Position numbers and translations under genes: made by a program
Assembly (NCBI GenBank): GCA_037176845.1
Contig: JAYKXP010000016.1
Span: forward strand, 496,001-560,000
Source: Paramarasmius palmivorus
Taxonomy: Eukaryota; Basidiomycota; Agaricomycetes; Agaricales; Marasmiaceae
Length of the DNA: 64,000 nucleotides
Reading direction: 5' to 3'
The notes under the pieces: generated by a model
What the model saw: the letters and a program-made list of their open reading frames with translations, nothing else
The model's database searches: none
Told to the model about the DNA's origin: nothing
Part shown: piece after piece, positions 10,691-21,324 of the stretch
Layout: every line of letters begins with the position of its first letter
Position numbering within the stretch: position 1 is the stretch's first letter

Positions 10691-13163
10691 ATGTCACCGA
10701 CAGCCTCTCCTTCACATCTACAGACACCTACTTCACCACCTACGAGTCCGTCCGCCAACTGGAAATCTGTATTCCGTCTCTCCAGCTTGCGTTCTTCGAA
10801 ATCGCAGCTTGCTCTCAACGTTCATGACTCTTCGAATAATGGAGGAGGAATGGCATCAGCCAATGGCTTAATGACTCCTGCTTCATTACGCTCCTCATAC
10901 ACCACCAACTCTTCCGATTCACAACACCACCACCACCACCAACACCGACTACATGCCCAACGAAGCGTCGATGTCCTCAGCAGCCTCAGTAACCAACCCC
11001 AACCACCCCAACGTCAACGCACAAAATCCGAAAAATCCAGGTCCTACTTCTCCAGGAGGACACCAAAGACAGCTGCACCAGACATGCCTGCCTTTCCTGC
11101 TCAGCTCCAACCTAGTACTTCATCCAAAGGTCCAGGTTCCCCAGACGCATCAACCTCCACATCCAAAACAGCAGCCGCACGTTTCATCCGTCGTGTAGCC
11201 AGTGCACCCAACGCCAAGGGTTTATTCAAATCACCATCATATTCACCCCCGACTCCATCTACATCCACAAAGAACGGTTTATTAGCTGCTCCATCTACTT
11301 TACCCCCTCATACGAATACAAGCGACTCTCTTTCTCTCGATTCTACGTCTAGTAGTACCACAAAACCCGGAATCGGAAATGGAAGTAATGATGGGCCTGG
11401 TAAAGTCGCCTTCCGACGGACATACTCTAGCAATTCGATCAAAGTCCGACAAGTCGAAGTCTCTCCTTCATCATTCGTTAAAATCAAAATGCTAGGAAAG
11501 GGAGATGTAGGCAAGGTTTATCTCGTTAGGGAGAAGAAGAGCAGCAAGTTGTTTGCGATGAAGGGTGAGCGCCTTGTCTTGTCCCGTATGCCGTCTTGTG
11601 CGCTGATTGACGTTATGCGTGCAGTGCTCAACAAACGCGAAATGATCGAACGGAAAAAGATTAAACGCGCGTTGACAGAGCAAGAGATTCTAGCGACTGC
11701 GAATCATCCGTTTATCGTTACGCTGTATCACAGTTTTCAGAGTGAAGGTGTGTGTCCCATCTGATTCACCTCTCACTCGATGACTTACGACATCGACAGG
11801 CTACTTGTACTTTTGCATGGAATACTGCATGGGCGGCGAATTCTTCCGAGCTTTACAAACAAGACCCGGAAAATGCCTAACCGAAGACGGTGCACGGTTC
11901 TACGCCGCTGAAGTCGTAGCAGCGTTGGAGTATCTTCATCTAATGGGGTTTATATACAGGGATTTGAAGCCTGAGAGTGCGCCTTCTCTCTACCATCTAC
12001 ACAAAACACCGATCTAATGATATAACGCACAGACATCCTTCTACACGAATCCGGCCACATCATGCTCTCCGATTTCGACCTTGCCAAGCAATCCTCCGAA
12101 CCTCCTAGTTTACCAGACGTCACTTGGGCTACGTCGTCCAAGAAGGACAGTGGGAGTGGAAAGGAAAAGGACGGAGGTATACCGCTCATCAACACCATGT
12201 CATGTACAGCGAACTTTAGAACGAATTCTTTCGTTGGTACTGAAGGTACGTACCTACCTGCCTCCTTTGGATATATAACCTCTGACGACATTGAAAAACC
12301 GAACAAACAGAGTACATCGCACCAGAAGTGATTGCAGCACAGGGTCACACAGCTGCCGTCGATTGGTGGACGTTAGGAATCTTGATATATGAGATGATTG
12401 TGAGTGTTCACGTTTCGTCCCCTGTTCCTTCTTTCTTCTTGGCCTTCTTCCTTCTCTGCGTCATGGGCGCCCTTCTCCTTCTCTTGAGGTCTTAATTACA
12501 TTTATACTTCTCCACACTACATTATACTTCCACTTCGTGGACACCCTTGACCCCTGCCCGGTGATCCAACAACACCTCGGCGACTTGATAACTCCCCACG
12601 CACTGCCCTACCGTCTTCCTTTCTTTCTTTCTTTCTTTCATATTCACTCACACTTAACCTTCTTGACTTGACAGTACGCCACAACCCCCTTCAAAGGCTC
12701 CGAACGTACCGACACATTCGCCAACATCCGCATGATGCCCGTTCACTTCCGTGACTCCCATTCCTCCTCTCACTCTTCATCACACACACACGCACCTATA
12801 TCCAAAGTCTCCTCCGCATGCAAAGACTGCATCACTCGCCTTCTGGACAAGAACGAGAAAACTCGGTTAGGTAGCAAAAGCGGTGCGTCGGAGGTGAAGC
12901 AGCATAAATGGTTTATGAAAACCAATTGGGGGTTATTGAGGCATGGTAAACCGCCTATTGTGCCGTTGAGGGATAAGGGAGATGGTGGGCTTGGAAATAA
13001 CTTTAGGACGATGAAGGAAAGCCATTCGTTACATCTCGAGCGAGAGAACGTGGTGGGTTCTTCGTCGGGTGAGGGGAGTAGTCCAGGTAAAGGAGGCGCA
13101 GGTGGCGGGGAAGAGCTGTTTGGTGGGTTTTCGAGTGTTACGTTGTTACATGATGGGGAGTAG
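10691..13163 (+). CDS. FPK1: AGC kinase of the NRC-2/Fpk1 (flippase kinase) family
   Basis: This Ser/Thr kinase belongs to the family that phosphorylates aminophospholipid flippases in yeast (Fpk1) and controls hyphal growth in Neurospora (NRC-2). The spliced protein is about 660 residues. A 280-residue Ser/Pro/Thr-rich N-terminus is followed by [20 protein letters not shown], glycine loop [11 protein letters not shown], invariant lysine in [13 protein letters not shown], catalytic loop [21 protein letters not shown], and activation-segment end FVGTEEYIAPEV. The DFD in place of DFG and the insert before the activation loop are hallmarks of this family. Five introns are supported by restored motifs. 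The fifth (about 12401-12675) is unusually long and holds a CTTT repeat. The frame is open upstream to 10556 (acidic EDDDDNDE stretch), so an extra 5' exon is possible. Start 10691 (MSPTASPS) is chosen as the first in-frame ATG. Confidence 0.9.
12617..12640 (+). repeat. CTTT microsatellite inside a kinase intron
   Basis: A short run of about five CTTT units lies near the 3' end of the longest intron of the NRC-2 type kinase, about 35 bp before the acceptor. It doubles as an extended polypyrimidine tract. Its length is likely to vary between strains. Confidence 0.85.
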
Positions 13164-14015
13164 GTGGTCGTGGTGGTTTTTTTTCGTGGTTATGGGATGG
13201 ATTTATTGCTAGCTACATACAGACAGAGACAGACATGCAAAGATTTTTTTATGTATACTATTCTTTCTTTTCTTTTTCGAGTACATACATACTCCTCAGG
13301 GTTAATCGCACACCGTCATTTAGATTTCAAGTTTTAATCATACCGATTCAAGCTCAGCGCTCAAGATTTGTTTCCGTGTGTGGTCTGGACGCGTTAGAGC
13401 CGATACGGATGATCGAAATTGAATAAGTACAGGCGTCCACGGGACTTGGTTGTATCCGTCATCGGTGAAATGGTTTTTCAAATGCGGGGTACTGTATACC
13501 GTATACCTCCTCTCGCTCGCTTTCAAGTCGGATGTAATAATCGGATCGAAATTGCATATGCCCAGACTGAGAGAGGGTATCTATAGATGGTGTATATACA
13601 CGAGTTTTTACTGGTATCGGTGTCGGGTGTCGGTCAAGAAAAACCAAACAGACAAGTTCAGAAAGGAGGAGTGTCCAGGAAAGCACAATAATCAGTTCAG
13701 AGATCGAAAATTGCAATTGCATATGCCCAGAGGCAGGTATCTATAGATGGTGTACATACACGAGTTTTTACTGGTATCGGGTGTCAAGACAGACAAGTCG
13801 AGTCAAGAAAAGAGAGGATGAGGATGAGAAGGGGAGTGTCCAAGAAAGCACGAGCACAGATCGACAGCAACTGGTTTTTACAGTAAAACAGCGAGGCAGG
13901 CATACAACAGACAAGTCCAAACGCGAGAGGCAGAGAGATGGGAGATATTCAAGTCGAGTTGTCCATACATAAAAAAACGTAAACCCAGAGCGAAAACCAA
14001 AAGAAACCAGACGCC
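13164..14015. other. Convergent intergenic region with a tandem repeat
   Basis: This 850-bp spacer lies between the convergent 3' ends of the kinase and the HSF-type gene. Its middle part is taken up by the tandem duplication annotated separately. The flanks are presumably 3' UTRs. No gene is visible. Confidence 0.6.
13544..13890 (+). repeat. Tandem repeat, two diverged units of about 158 bp plus a partial third
   Basis: Unit 1 starts at 13544 and unit 2 at 13702. Both contain TTGCATATGCCCAG, then GGTATCTATAGATGGTGTA and ACACGAGTTTTTACTGGTAT, then a GACAAGT segment and GGAGTGTCCA-GAAAGCAC. A third start (GATCGACAGCAA) follows at 13859 but decays quickly. Unit spacing is 158 then 157 bp. Differences between units show that the duplication is not recent. 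It sits between two convergent genes and codes for nothing that I can see. Confidence 0.85.
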
Positions 14016-15480
14016 TCAAATCTCCGTCTTACCATACGTCCCCGTATCCATCTGCACAAACCCAAAATCCGGCTCCCCCCCATACCTCTCAACACCAATC
14101 CCAACACCAACACCCACATTAATACCACCATACCCATCCAACGGGGGTGTATTTGCCTGACTCTGACTCTGAGACGACGTACTAGTCGACGTCGAAGGTC
14201 TAGCTCCATACGAATAATTCGTACTTCCCAACGAGGAGATGGATGAATTCGACGGCACTGAAGGGAGGTATGCGAACTCTGAATGATGTGAAGTGGTGTG
14301 GTGGGATGGGTAATGGCTAGGATACGACGGATGATGGTGATCAGAGAGGTGCATCATACTCCTCGACCTAGGCAAACCAGACGAATCACTCGAAGGCGGT
14401 TGTGGACTCGTCGAAGGTCTCGAATCATCATACGAAGGGACAGGATACGGCGTAGCCTCTGTCAGACGCCGCCTTCGACCTGGGATACTATACGGAGACC
14501 CACGATCCGGACGTGGAGAATGTCCGCGATGCGACGAATTGGGACGAGAACCATATTCGTCGTAATAGCTTGTACCTGGTCTACTGTGGTGATGATCAGG
14601 CGACAGGGGAGAATGGCCTGATGTGAGAGGCATGGAAGAGAATGGTGACGCATAAGTGCTGTTTGATTGGGAAGAAACAGCGGTGTTGATAGTCGGCGTC
14701 GGTCTAGATGGGTTGAGTAACGAGGAAAGGGACGACGAAGATGCCGATGAAGTATACGACCACGAATCAGGACCTGTATTCGAGGGGTAGGCATAAGGAG
14801 ACGTAGGGGACTCATCACCATAATGATGTGGTGAAGTGTCTGATGGAGGAACAGTCAGAGGTGGAATGGACGTTCCTTGTCTTGCCCAAGCAGGAGCGAA
14901 AGCACCTGGAGCACTAAAACCACGTGCACGACCTATAATTGGGGTTGGGGAAGGAGGGGGACGTGGAGGTGGGATGAGTTGTTGAGATTCTGGCATGTCG
15001 CGTTTTCGTGGTTTTGGGAGACGAGGAGGAACGCGTCGTTTAAAGTTTGCGACGACTTCTGGTGGGGAGTGGCGGTTGAGAGTTGGGTGAGACCATGTTG
15101 AAGCGTCTGGGTCGTCTATTGCTGGGTCAACGTTTCGTAGGTTTACTTTACGCATGAAACCGTAGATCTGGTGGAGTGTGTTAGTGGTGGTAATGAAGAA
15201 TTAGACGCCGCCGACTTACATTCAATTGTCTACTAAAAGAAGCAAAGCGAGACTGCCTATATATCGAAGGCAAAACATGCAAAGCGAGTTGTTCTGGACG
15301 TTCAACAATAATATGTTCGCCTGCTGGATCCCATCTGATCATGTGGTGGTTCTCTGGCCTCTCGAGTAGAGAATATAATTTTGTTAGAAAAGTAGCCTGT
15401 GGTTTTGAAGAAGACTCTTGAGGCGATTTTTGATCTTGGGAATGAGCGAAATTGCTGGAGGGAGGATAGAGATCAGCCAT
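14016..15480 (-). CDS. HSF-type DNA-binding transcription factor
   Basis: The protein of about 470 residues starts MADLYPPSSNFAHSQDQ at 15480. An HSF-type DNA-binding domain occupies roughly residues 30-125: FLTKLYSLLERPENHHMIRW, then SRFASFSRQLNIYGFMRKVN, which is the recognition helix and wing. The single intron 15168-15219 (52 bp) falls inside SRQLN/IYGF, and its removal restores the motif exactly. Downstream are a basic proline-rich stretch (RVPPRLPKPRKR) and a long low-complexity tail rich in S, P, T, Y and G. I see no clear HR-A/B coiled-coil heptads after the DNA-binding domain. It is therefore more like the Sfl1/Mga1 or HSF-like group than the essential Hsf1, an inference that a tree would test. 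Confidence 0.88.
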
Positions 15481-16249
15481 GGTGTTTTGGCGATGTAACG
15501 GGACTTGAGGCTGGAAACAGCTCTGGCTTTTTTAAACTGGACGCGGTGGAGAATGCTTTCCTTCCGTGGTACGTAACTCCCGATCTCAGATCTCCATGGC
15601 CCCGAGGTTCTCCATTTGGGTTTTGAAAGACCCCCTTCCACCAGATCTGATCGAATGTGGTCTGCCTCTGACAACTGCAGAGCGTTTATTGCGTCTGTTA
15701 GCTCTACAACACCCAAAGCACTCTTTCCTACTCCCTCCTCCCTCTCCTTCTTCCCCAGTGACCTCCCAAACCTTATTTTCAACTGTTTACATACATGCTC
15801 TCCATCCATCAAGCAATCCATGCCCATGGTTCTTCTGATTCGAACCTAGTCCTTCTTTTCATCATCTCGACGTTCAACGGCCCGTCTATTCAAATGGGGT
15901 AAACTCCCTCGGTACGGCCGTCTCTCCGCCTACAGCCAATCACACGCTTCAACGCCGCCATATCTTTCAACCCAGAACAGATCGAGGGTCTGTCAATCCC
16001 AACCCCGCACCGTCCTTGCTTGCCTACCGATCGACATTCATTCACACTTTCCTTCCTTCTCTCTTTCCCCGGTTTGTATTGGGTTGCCGGTCACAGTTGT
16101 GTGTCCAGCTTCCATACCAATCCCATTGACGCGAAAAATAATACATTTCTTTAAACTACCAGTCCTTAATGAGTGACGACGTGAACGAAGACGAAAGAAA
16201 AAAACCAAACACCAAACAGTCCGAAAGCGAGAATAAAAAACCAATAAAA
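15481..16249. other. HSF-type gene promoter and TVP38 3' region
   Basis: A 770-bp spacer upstream of the HSF-type gene and downstream of TVP38, both on the minus strand. It is strongly pyrimidine-rich on the plus strand around 15715-15780 and 16040-16075. Frames read here on both strands are low-complexity and I do not accept them as genes. Confidence 0.5.
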
Positions 16250-17423
16250 CTAATTGTTGGACACCTGTAATGGCGCATGTTGCACCTGACCCATCTCTTC
16301 ATCCTCCAAAAACCTTTGTCTTTCTTCCTCATCCTGCGCCTCATCCCCAAGTTCCTCATTAACAGCCCTTCGTGCACACCACGACAAGTAGACAAAAATC
16401 ACCACACACATCACAATACCCACAATCGTCCACACGCGTGCCAGTCTCTCACTATTCGTCTCCTCTTCCTCTAACACACCAACCTCCTTGTCCTTGTGAT
16501 AATCCTTAAACGAATGAATCCCACTCCCCACACCCGTATGCACCACAACCTTTACAAGCGAAAGCGCCGTACACCCCACATACCTCCCAACACTCAAACT
16601 AGGCGCCGCGGCGCCTAAAAGGCAATTCATCACGTTATACGGATACGGCGCTAGACGTACCAGGAAAAGCAGTCTAGGACGCTTTTCGATCGCACGTACG
16701 GCAGCGCGGATGGAGGCGGGGGTGTGCGCTAGCCAGTGTTGGATGGGGGTTTGGATTGGGCGGAGGTGTCGAGAGAGGAGAAAGACGGTTAGGGCGCCGG
16801 AGAGAGCGGCGGTGTAGGAGAGGATAAAACCCGGGATTGTGCCGAATGTGTAGCCGGAGAGGATGATTAGGGTGGAGTACATTGGTAGTGGGGCTGCAGG
16901 GATCGTTAGGGCGTGTGTTGGAGGAGTAGGAGGACACTCACGAAAAGTCGTTAAAAAGATTAGCAGGAATAAGACTGCGTATCCGAATCTAGGATCTGAT
17001 TTGAGAGATGTTGATAGTTCGTCTAGGCCTGGGGAGATGTTAATAGAGATTTAAAGACGATTCTGAGCACCTACGTTCAAACACCTGAGTCTTGAAAAAC
17101 GCTATGGCTATTAAGAAGCCCAAGCTAGTGGCTGCGTAGAGTATGACAGGTATCCATGGTTGAAGACGACGCAATAGACTAGTACTAGGACATGGCTCGT
17201 CACGAGTCGGTGGTAAAGTAACGGTGTGTATTAAAAGAGGAGACGGTTGGGAGAGAGTATATGGGCGAGATGAGGATGAGCCTTCTTGACGCTTTTCATC
17301 GAAATGGACATAACGAAAAGGCGACTGAGATTGATGATGATATGGTTCTGGGGATGTAGAGACAGGACGTGCAGGTGAACCGCTGGCACTGTTCAAGTGT
17401 AGTGTTAGATGAGGAGGGGACAT
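16250..17423 (-). CDS. TVP38: Tvp38/TMEM64 (VTT domain) Golgi membrane protein
   Basis: A polytopic membrane protein of about 360 residues. It has a cytosolic Ser/Pro-rich N-terminus (MSPPHLTLHLNSASGSP) and a first membrane span WIPVILYAATSLGFLIAIAF. The VTT core follows: YAVLFLLIFLTTFPPLPMYS, then LSGYTFGTIPGFILSYTAAL, the conserved RLAPYPYNVMNCLLGA motif, and LSVGRYVGCTALSLVKVVVH. A last span IVGIVMCVVIFVYLSWC precedes an acidic tail ending VSNN. Two introns, near 17025-17075 and 16890-16940, join VFERLDELS and TTFPPLPMY in frame. Family members act in Golgi and ER membranes, and some are lipid scramblases. The role here is inferred from family only. Confidence 0.88.
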
Positions 17424-17657
17424 GGTAGCCTATCAAAGGACCAGCGAGTGTCGAACTAAAGGGTTAAGGGAGAGAGGGGGAATTGCGGTCCGTCAAGGCG
17501 CAAGAAAAAGAGAGACTGAAAAAAATATGACACCGCAATCACGCCGCACTGTTCCACCCAAATGTCAATCTAATCCCATGTCACTCTGCCCCTCGCATAC
17601 TTTTCAGGAAACTCCACGCCAGTCTTCGCTCTAAACCTCATCACCTGCTCTAGGACT

Positions 17658-18045
17658 ATGCTCAGGCGTACTGCTACCCTTCCATTCAGACGGTCCTACA
17701 CCACTTCCACTGGCAACTCGGAAAAACCCCGCACAGCATCCCCACATGCTCAATGGTACAGAGACATCGTACCCGCAATGATTCCAATATTTTTACTGGG
17801 TTCCGCCGTTTACTTGGTATGTCCGCTCCCTTCCTTCCCTTCCCAACACTAACTCGTCGACACAGGGCCTCCAACTATGGCAAACTCGTCTCTCACACGA
17901 AAAATACATCCACCAAGCGAGAGAACGCGTGGAACAGTTGGAAGCACAGGTCCAGGCTTTGACCCAACAGGGTGATCAACCTGTCTCGGATGGCAACGCC
18001 AGCGAGAGCGTGAAACAGGGATCGTGGTGGAATTGGCGGCGGTGA
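17658..18045 (+). CDS. Small single-pass membrane protein, probable mitochondrial
   Basis: A two-exon gene coding for about 112 residues. The N-terminus MLRRTATLPFRRSYTTSTG is Arg/Ser/Thr-rich with no acids and looks like a mitochondrial presequence. One membrane span follows (MIPIFLLGSAVYLGLQLW), then a short heptad-like amphipathic helix ARERVEQLEAQVQALTQQ and an end with two tryptophans (QGSWWNWRR). The intron near 17819-17866 (GT-AG) joins AVYL to GLQLW in frame. The topology is like that of small inner-membrane assembly or structural proteins. I do not recognise a family and give no function. It diverges from TVP38 and converges on PEX11, with 118 bp between the stops. Confidence 0.7.
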
Positions 18046-18163
18046 CAGCGACACGACGGGCGGTGCTCCTGTTATGATCAGGAATAGAACAAAATATGGT
18101 ATATTGAAAACAACTAGATCAGCACGTAGTGTAACTGGTAACTGGTAACATATGCTCTCTCGC

Positions 18164-19611
18164 TCAACGCGTCCCCTTTTTAACCAACACCCCTCGATGT
18201 CTATCGTACAACTTTGCAGAACTAATCACCAACAAGGTCTCAGCCGCTACACCAAAAACACAATAAGGCAGGAACCGCACGTACCTCAAAATAGCAGCAC
18301 TAAGCCCCGTAAACGCTTTCACAGGTTCACGGAATCTCTGGATTTTAAACACGTCGTAGGCTGTCACCACATCAGTCGCGTTCAGAGGTAAGAGAGAAGA
18401 AGGGCGCTACTAACAAGAAAACACCAAATCCATAACCAACTTTACCCTCGACACCTGTAACCAATAATCCCTAACCTGCAGTCTCCCCAATTCTTGTTCT
18501 TCGTATTTGGATCTGGAACCACGAGATTTCTCTGTTGCGCCACTGATGGATTCGGCGTATAGACGGGATTCCACTGTCATGCGTGTTAGCTCAGCCCACA
18601 AAACGAAACAAAGACGCCACCTTCGGCTCTCAAACCACCAATAACACCCCTCTCAACCTCATTCTCAATCAACCCCGCGATAGTACTCAACCACCAACAC
18701 CAATCAGCGAATCGACTCGCTCGTTCGCCGCTTCGTTTGCTCAATAGACCCAGTAACGACAACGCGTACAGGTCGTCGGCGAGAGCGTTGACGAGGTCCA
18801 AGAGGAGAGGTGGTGGTGCGGTTAGTAGTGATTCCAGGAAAGGTTTTTGGGTTGGTTTGCTTGAGGTGGAAGGGTGTTTGGAGGTGTAGTCGGGGGTGAT
18901 GCTGCTGTTTTGTTGAGCGGTGATTAGTGTTAAGGGGGTGAGCCAGTTGAAGAGGAGGAGCATTTTTCTGTGGGTGTTTGGGTCAGACGTGTAAAGGGTT
19001 GGTGGTATGGCATGAGGATGTACCTAGTAAAACTCAACCCAGACATCGTACTCGTCATCCGTTTGACGAGTTCTTTGATCCACGGTCTTGTTAGAACGCC
19101 GCGTAAGAAACTAGAAGAGAGTTTTGTGTGGAAGAAGAGGTAGACGCGGATTGTATATTGGATGAGTTTCTACGAGGAGTCATTTTTAGTATGCATTTAT
19201 AAAAATAACGATATATAGACTCACAAACGCTTTATCTCTTCCTTCACTTGTACGTACCATCTCCCTCCAAACATCTTCTTTGCGTATAGAAGCTTTAGCA
19301 ACCTCCTCCTCAGGCACCTCTTCTTCGTCATCCTCGTCTACATCCTGGTCTCGTTCAACCTCAGCTTCAACCTGTCTTTCCCCCACATCATCCATCGTAT
19401 CATACACACTCGCACTAACACTCGTAAAATGAGACGAAGCAACAGACGTCCGAGGTGTACGTGCAGGTGGATGTGACGAAAGTGGGTTCATCTGAAAACC
19501 ACTGTGACTTGTACTCCTTGAAGGTGTGATCTCTATAGACTCGCTAGCGAACGAGTATTGGCTGTCATGTAGAGAATGGCTTGGGTGCCCTGGGAAGGAT
19601 ATCGAGGACAT
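18164..19611 (-). CDS. PEX11: Peroxisomal membrane biogenesis protein, PEX11 family
   Basis: The spliced protein is about 400 residues. Residues 1-110 are Ser/Thr-rich and then acidic (DVDEDDEEEVPEEEV). The PEX11 core begins with SEGRDKAFKLIQYTIRVYLF, continues LTRPWIKELVKRMTSTMSGL and LSFTRKMLLLFNWLTPLTLI, then LLLDLVNALADDLYALSLLG and ADWCWWLSTIAGLIENEVER. It closes with YDVFKIQRFREPVKAFTGLS and a hydrophobic C-terminal span YCVFGVAAETLLVISSAKLY. The order of blocks matches PEX11 proteins that tubulate and divide peroxisomes. The N-terminal extension is longer than in classical Pex11 and resembles Pex11C/Pex25-type fungal members. Start 19611 (MSSISFPGH) lies 164 bp from the divergent dynein light chain gene. 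Confidence 0.8.
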
Positions 19612-19775
19612 GGTGCTCGCCAATACCTTTACCTTAGCGTTGCAATGGGGGCGGTGAAGAAAACGCGGCAAATTAGAGTTGTGTTGCGATACAGCAAGTA
19701 CGAAATCACGTGTCAGTATCTCTACAGTATCGAACCACTAGCACTACCGGCCTCTACTCTACCCAACACCCAACC

Positions 19776-20607
19776 ATGTTATCCGCCTCAACCTCACCAA
19801 TCCCAAGCGGCCTCCGCTCCCCACCAACCCCACGTTCAGAGGTCTCCTCTCCCCAACCACAACTCCGCCCTGTAATGAAATTCGACGCAGACCTCCTCAA
19901 AGCATACATCAAGAAACTATTATCCTCTACATTGAACTCTGCGGTGTGGCCTGAACCTAAAGACCGCGATCGTGTCAAGGGGTGGATGAAGGAGATTGGT
20001 GAGAGGGTTAAAGAGAGGATGATTGAGATTCAGCCTAGGGGGTTGTAAGTTCTCTTCTCTTCCGCTTTCTTTCTACGCGTACTGAGGACTTTTGGGGGAT
20101 GGGGGAAACAGTAAATACATCGTTCTTACGCAGATCAACGAGAATCTGGGACAGGGTGGCCGGTATGTCGTTCGTTTTGTGGGGTTTAATGCTTCCGTTG
20201 TGCTTATAGTGATTGTGAATTTGTGATGTGGTGTGGTGGTGGTGTAGAGCGGATATGGTATCGCATTGGGAGGACTCGGATACGGTGGCACAAGAGGTGT
20301 TTGTTAATGTACGTGTTTTCGGTGGTTTTTCTTTTCTTAACCGTTCCTTTCCATTTCGTTTGCGTTTGCGTTTTCTGTCCTTCCTTGGACCTTGGTTTGA
20401 AATTCCCGTTCGGTGGTTTTCTTCCTGTTCCTTTCCATTTCGTTTGTGTTTGCGTTGTTCGTTTTCTTCGCCTCCCTTTCCGCGTTTCTCATTTCTCATT
20501 TCACGCTTTACCTGATCCAGTAAACGGGTGACTGACTGACAGCGTGATTATTATTATAGGACTCGCTGATATGTATATGCATAGCGTTCGCAGTGCGCTC
20601 ACAGTGA
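19776..20607 (+). CDS. Tctex-1 type dynein light chain
   Basis: The four-exon gene codes for about 142 residues. A Ser/Pro leader (MLSASTSPIPSGLRSPPTP) is followed by the Tctex fold: DADLLKAYIKKLLSSTLN, a GWMKEIGERVKERM helix, then FKYIVLTQINENLGQGGRAD and SHWEDSDTVAQEVFVNDSL, ending ICIAFAVRSQ. The KYIV...N...Q/W..DT pattern with a final hydrophobic strand is the family signature. The product should bind dynein intermediate chain as a dimer. The third intron (about 20309-20560) is long for this region and contains an internal near-duplicate of TTCCTTTCCATTTCGTTTG. Confidence 0.85.
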
Positions 20608-21287
20608 CAAGACAAGACAAGACATGCGTCATTTTTCGATATTCACGCACGCGTGTGGATACACACACGTACATACATACTCATACCCATTCAACCTATC
20701 AATTGTAACCTTCGGAGATACCCAGTTTAATGCAGCTGCGACTTAACCTAACCTTAAAGATTTCTTTGGCGCAGCACGGAAGTCACATTGAGTTTGCTGA
20801 TGTGGTGTTGATAACGGTCCTGAGTCCTGACTAGTAACTCCTTGCTTTATCTTCACTCAACGGACCGACTCACGAGCCATTAGGTGTTAGGTGTTTTTGC
20901 GAAAAAGAAAAAAAGATCATCAGAAGCTTTGGATTTTCTTTTCCCGCGGTGAACGCTGTATGGCATTGGCATGTAGTTATCGTTTTCGTTGTCCTTTGTC
21001 CCACACTCATCCATCAGGAATCGAATTCCTTTTTCTTTTTCTGGCCTCTAAATTCTGGTTGGACAGCTCGGAAGCGAACAGGGCAGGAATGTTGGGTTTG
21101 GTGTTTGCCGGGTGAAGGATTGCTACGTGCTATCCCCGACGCGATCAACGGCTTACTTTTTCAGGTATCCTCCTCTGCTCTAGCCTGTACTAGGTGGTTT
21201 TATTAATCGTTTGCTCACCTCGACAGGGCTAGTCATTCCAAAATGAACCGCAGACAAGATCCGTTCCCCCTGTGATCTGGCATACAG

Positions 21288-21324
21288 CATTACCATTACT
21301 TACCTTGAAAGCGTAATGGTAATG
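21288..21324. repeat. Perfect 12-bp inverted repeat with 13-nt loop
   Basis: CATTACCATTAC at 21288-21299 is the exact reverse complement of GTAATGGTAATG at 21313-21324. It could form a hairpin in DNA or RNA or be a paired protein-binding site. There is no T-run after it that would suggest a Pol III terminator. Confidence 0.8.

Noticed and set aside
15384..15827. 147-codon minus-strand frame upstream of the HSF-type gene
   Set aside because: It overlaps exon 1 of the HSF-type gene in another frame and has no motif.
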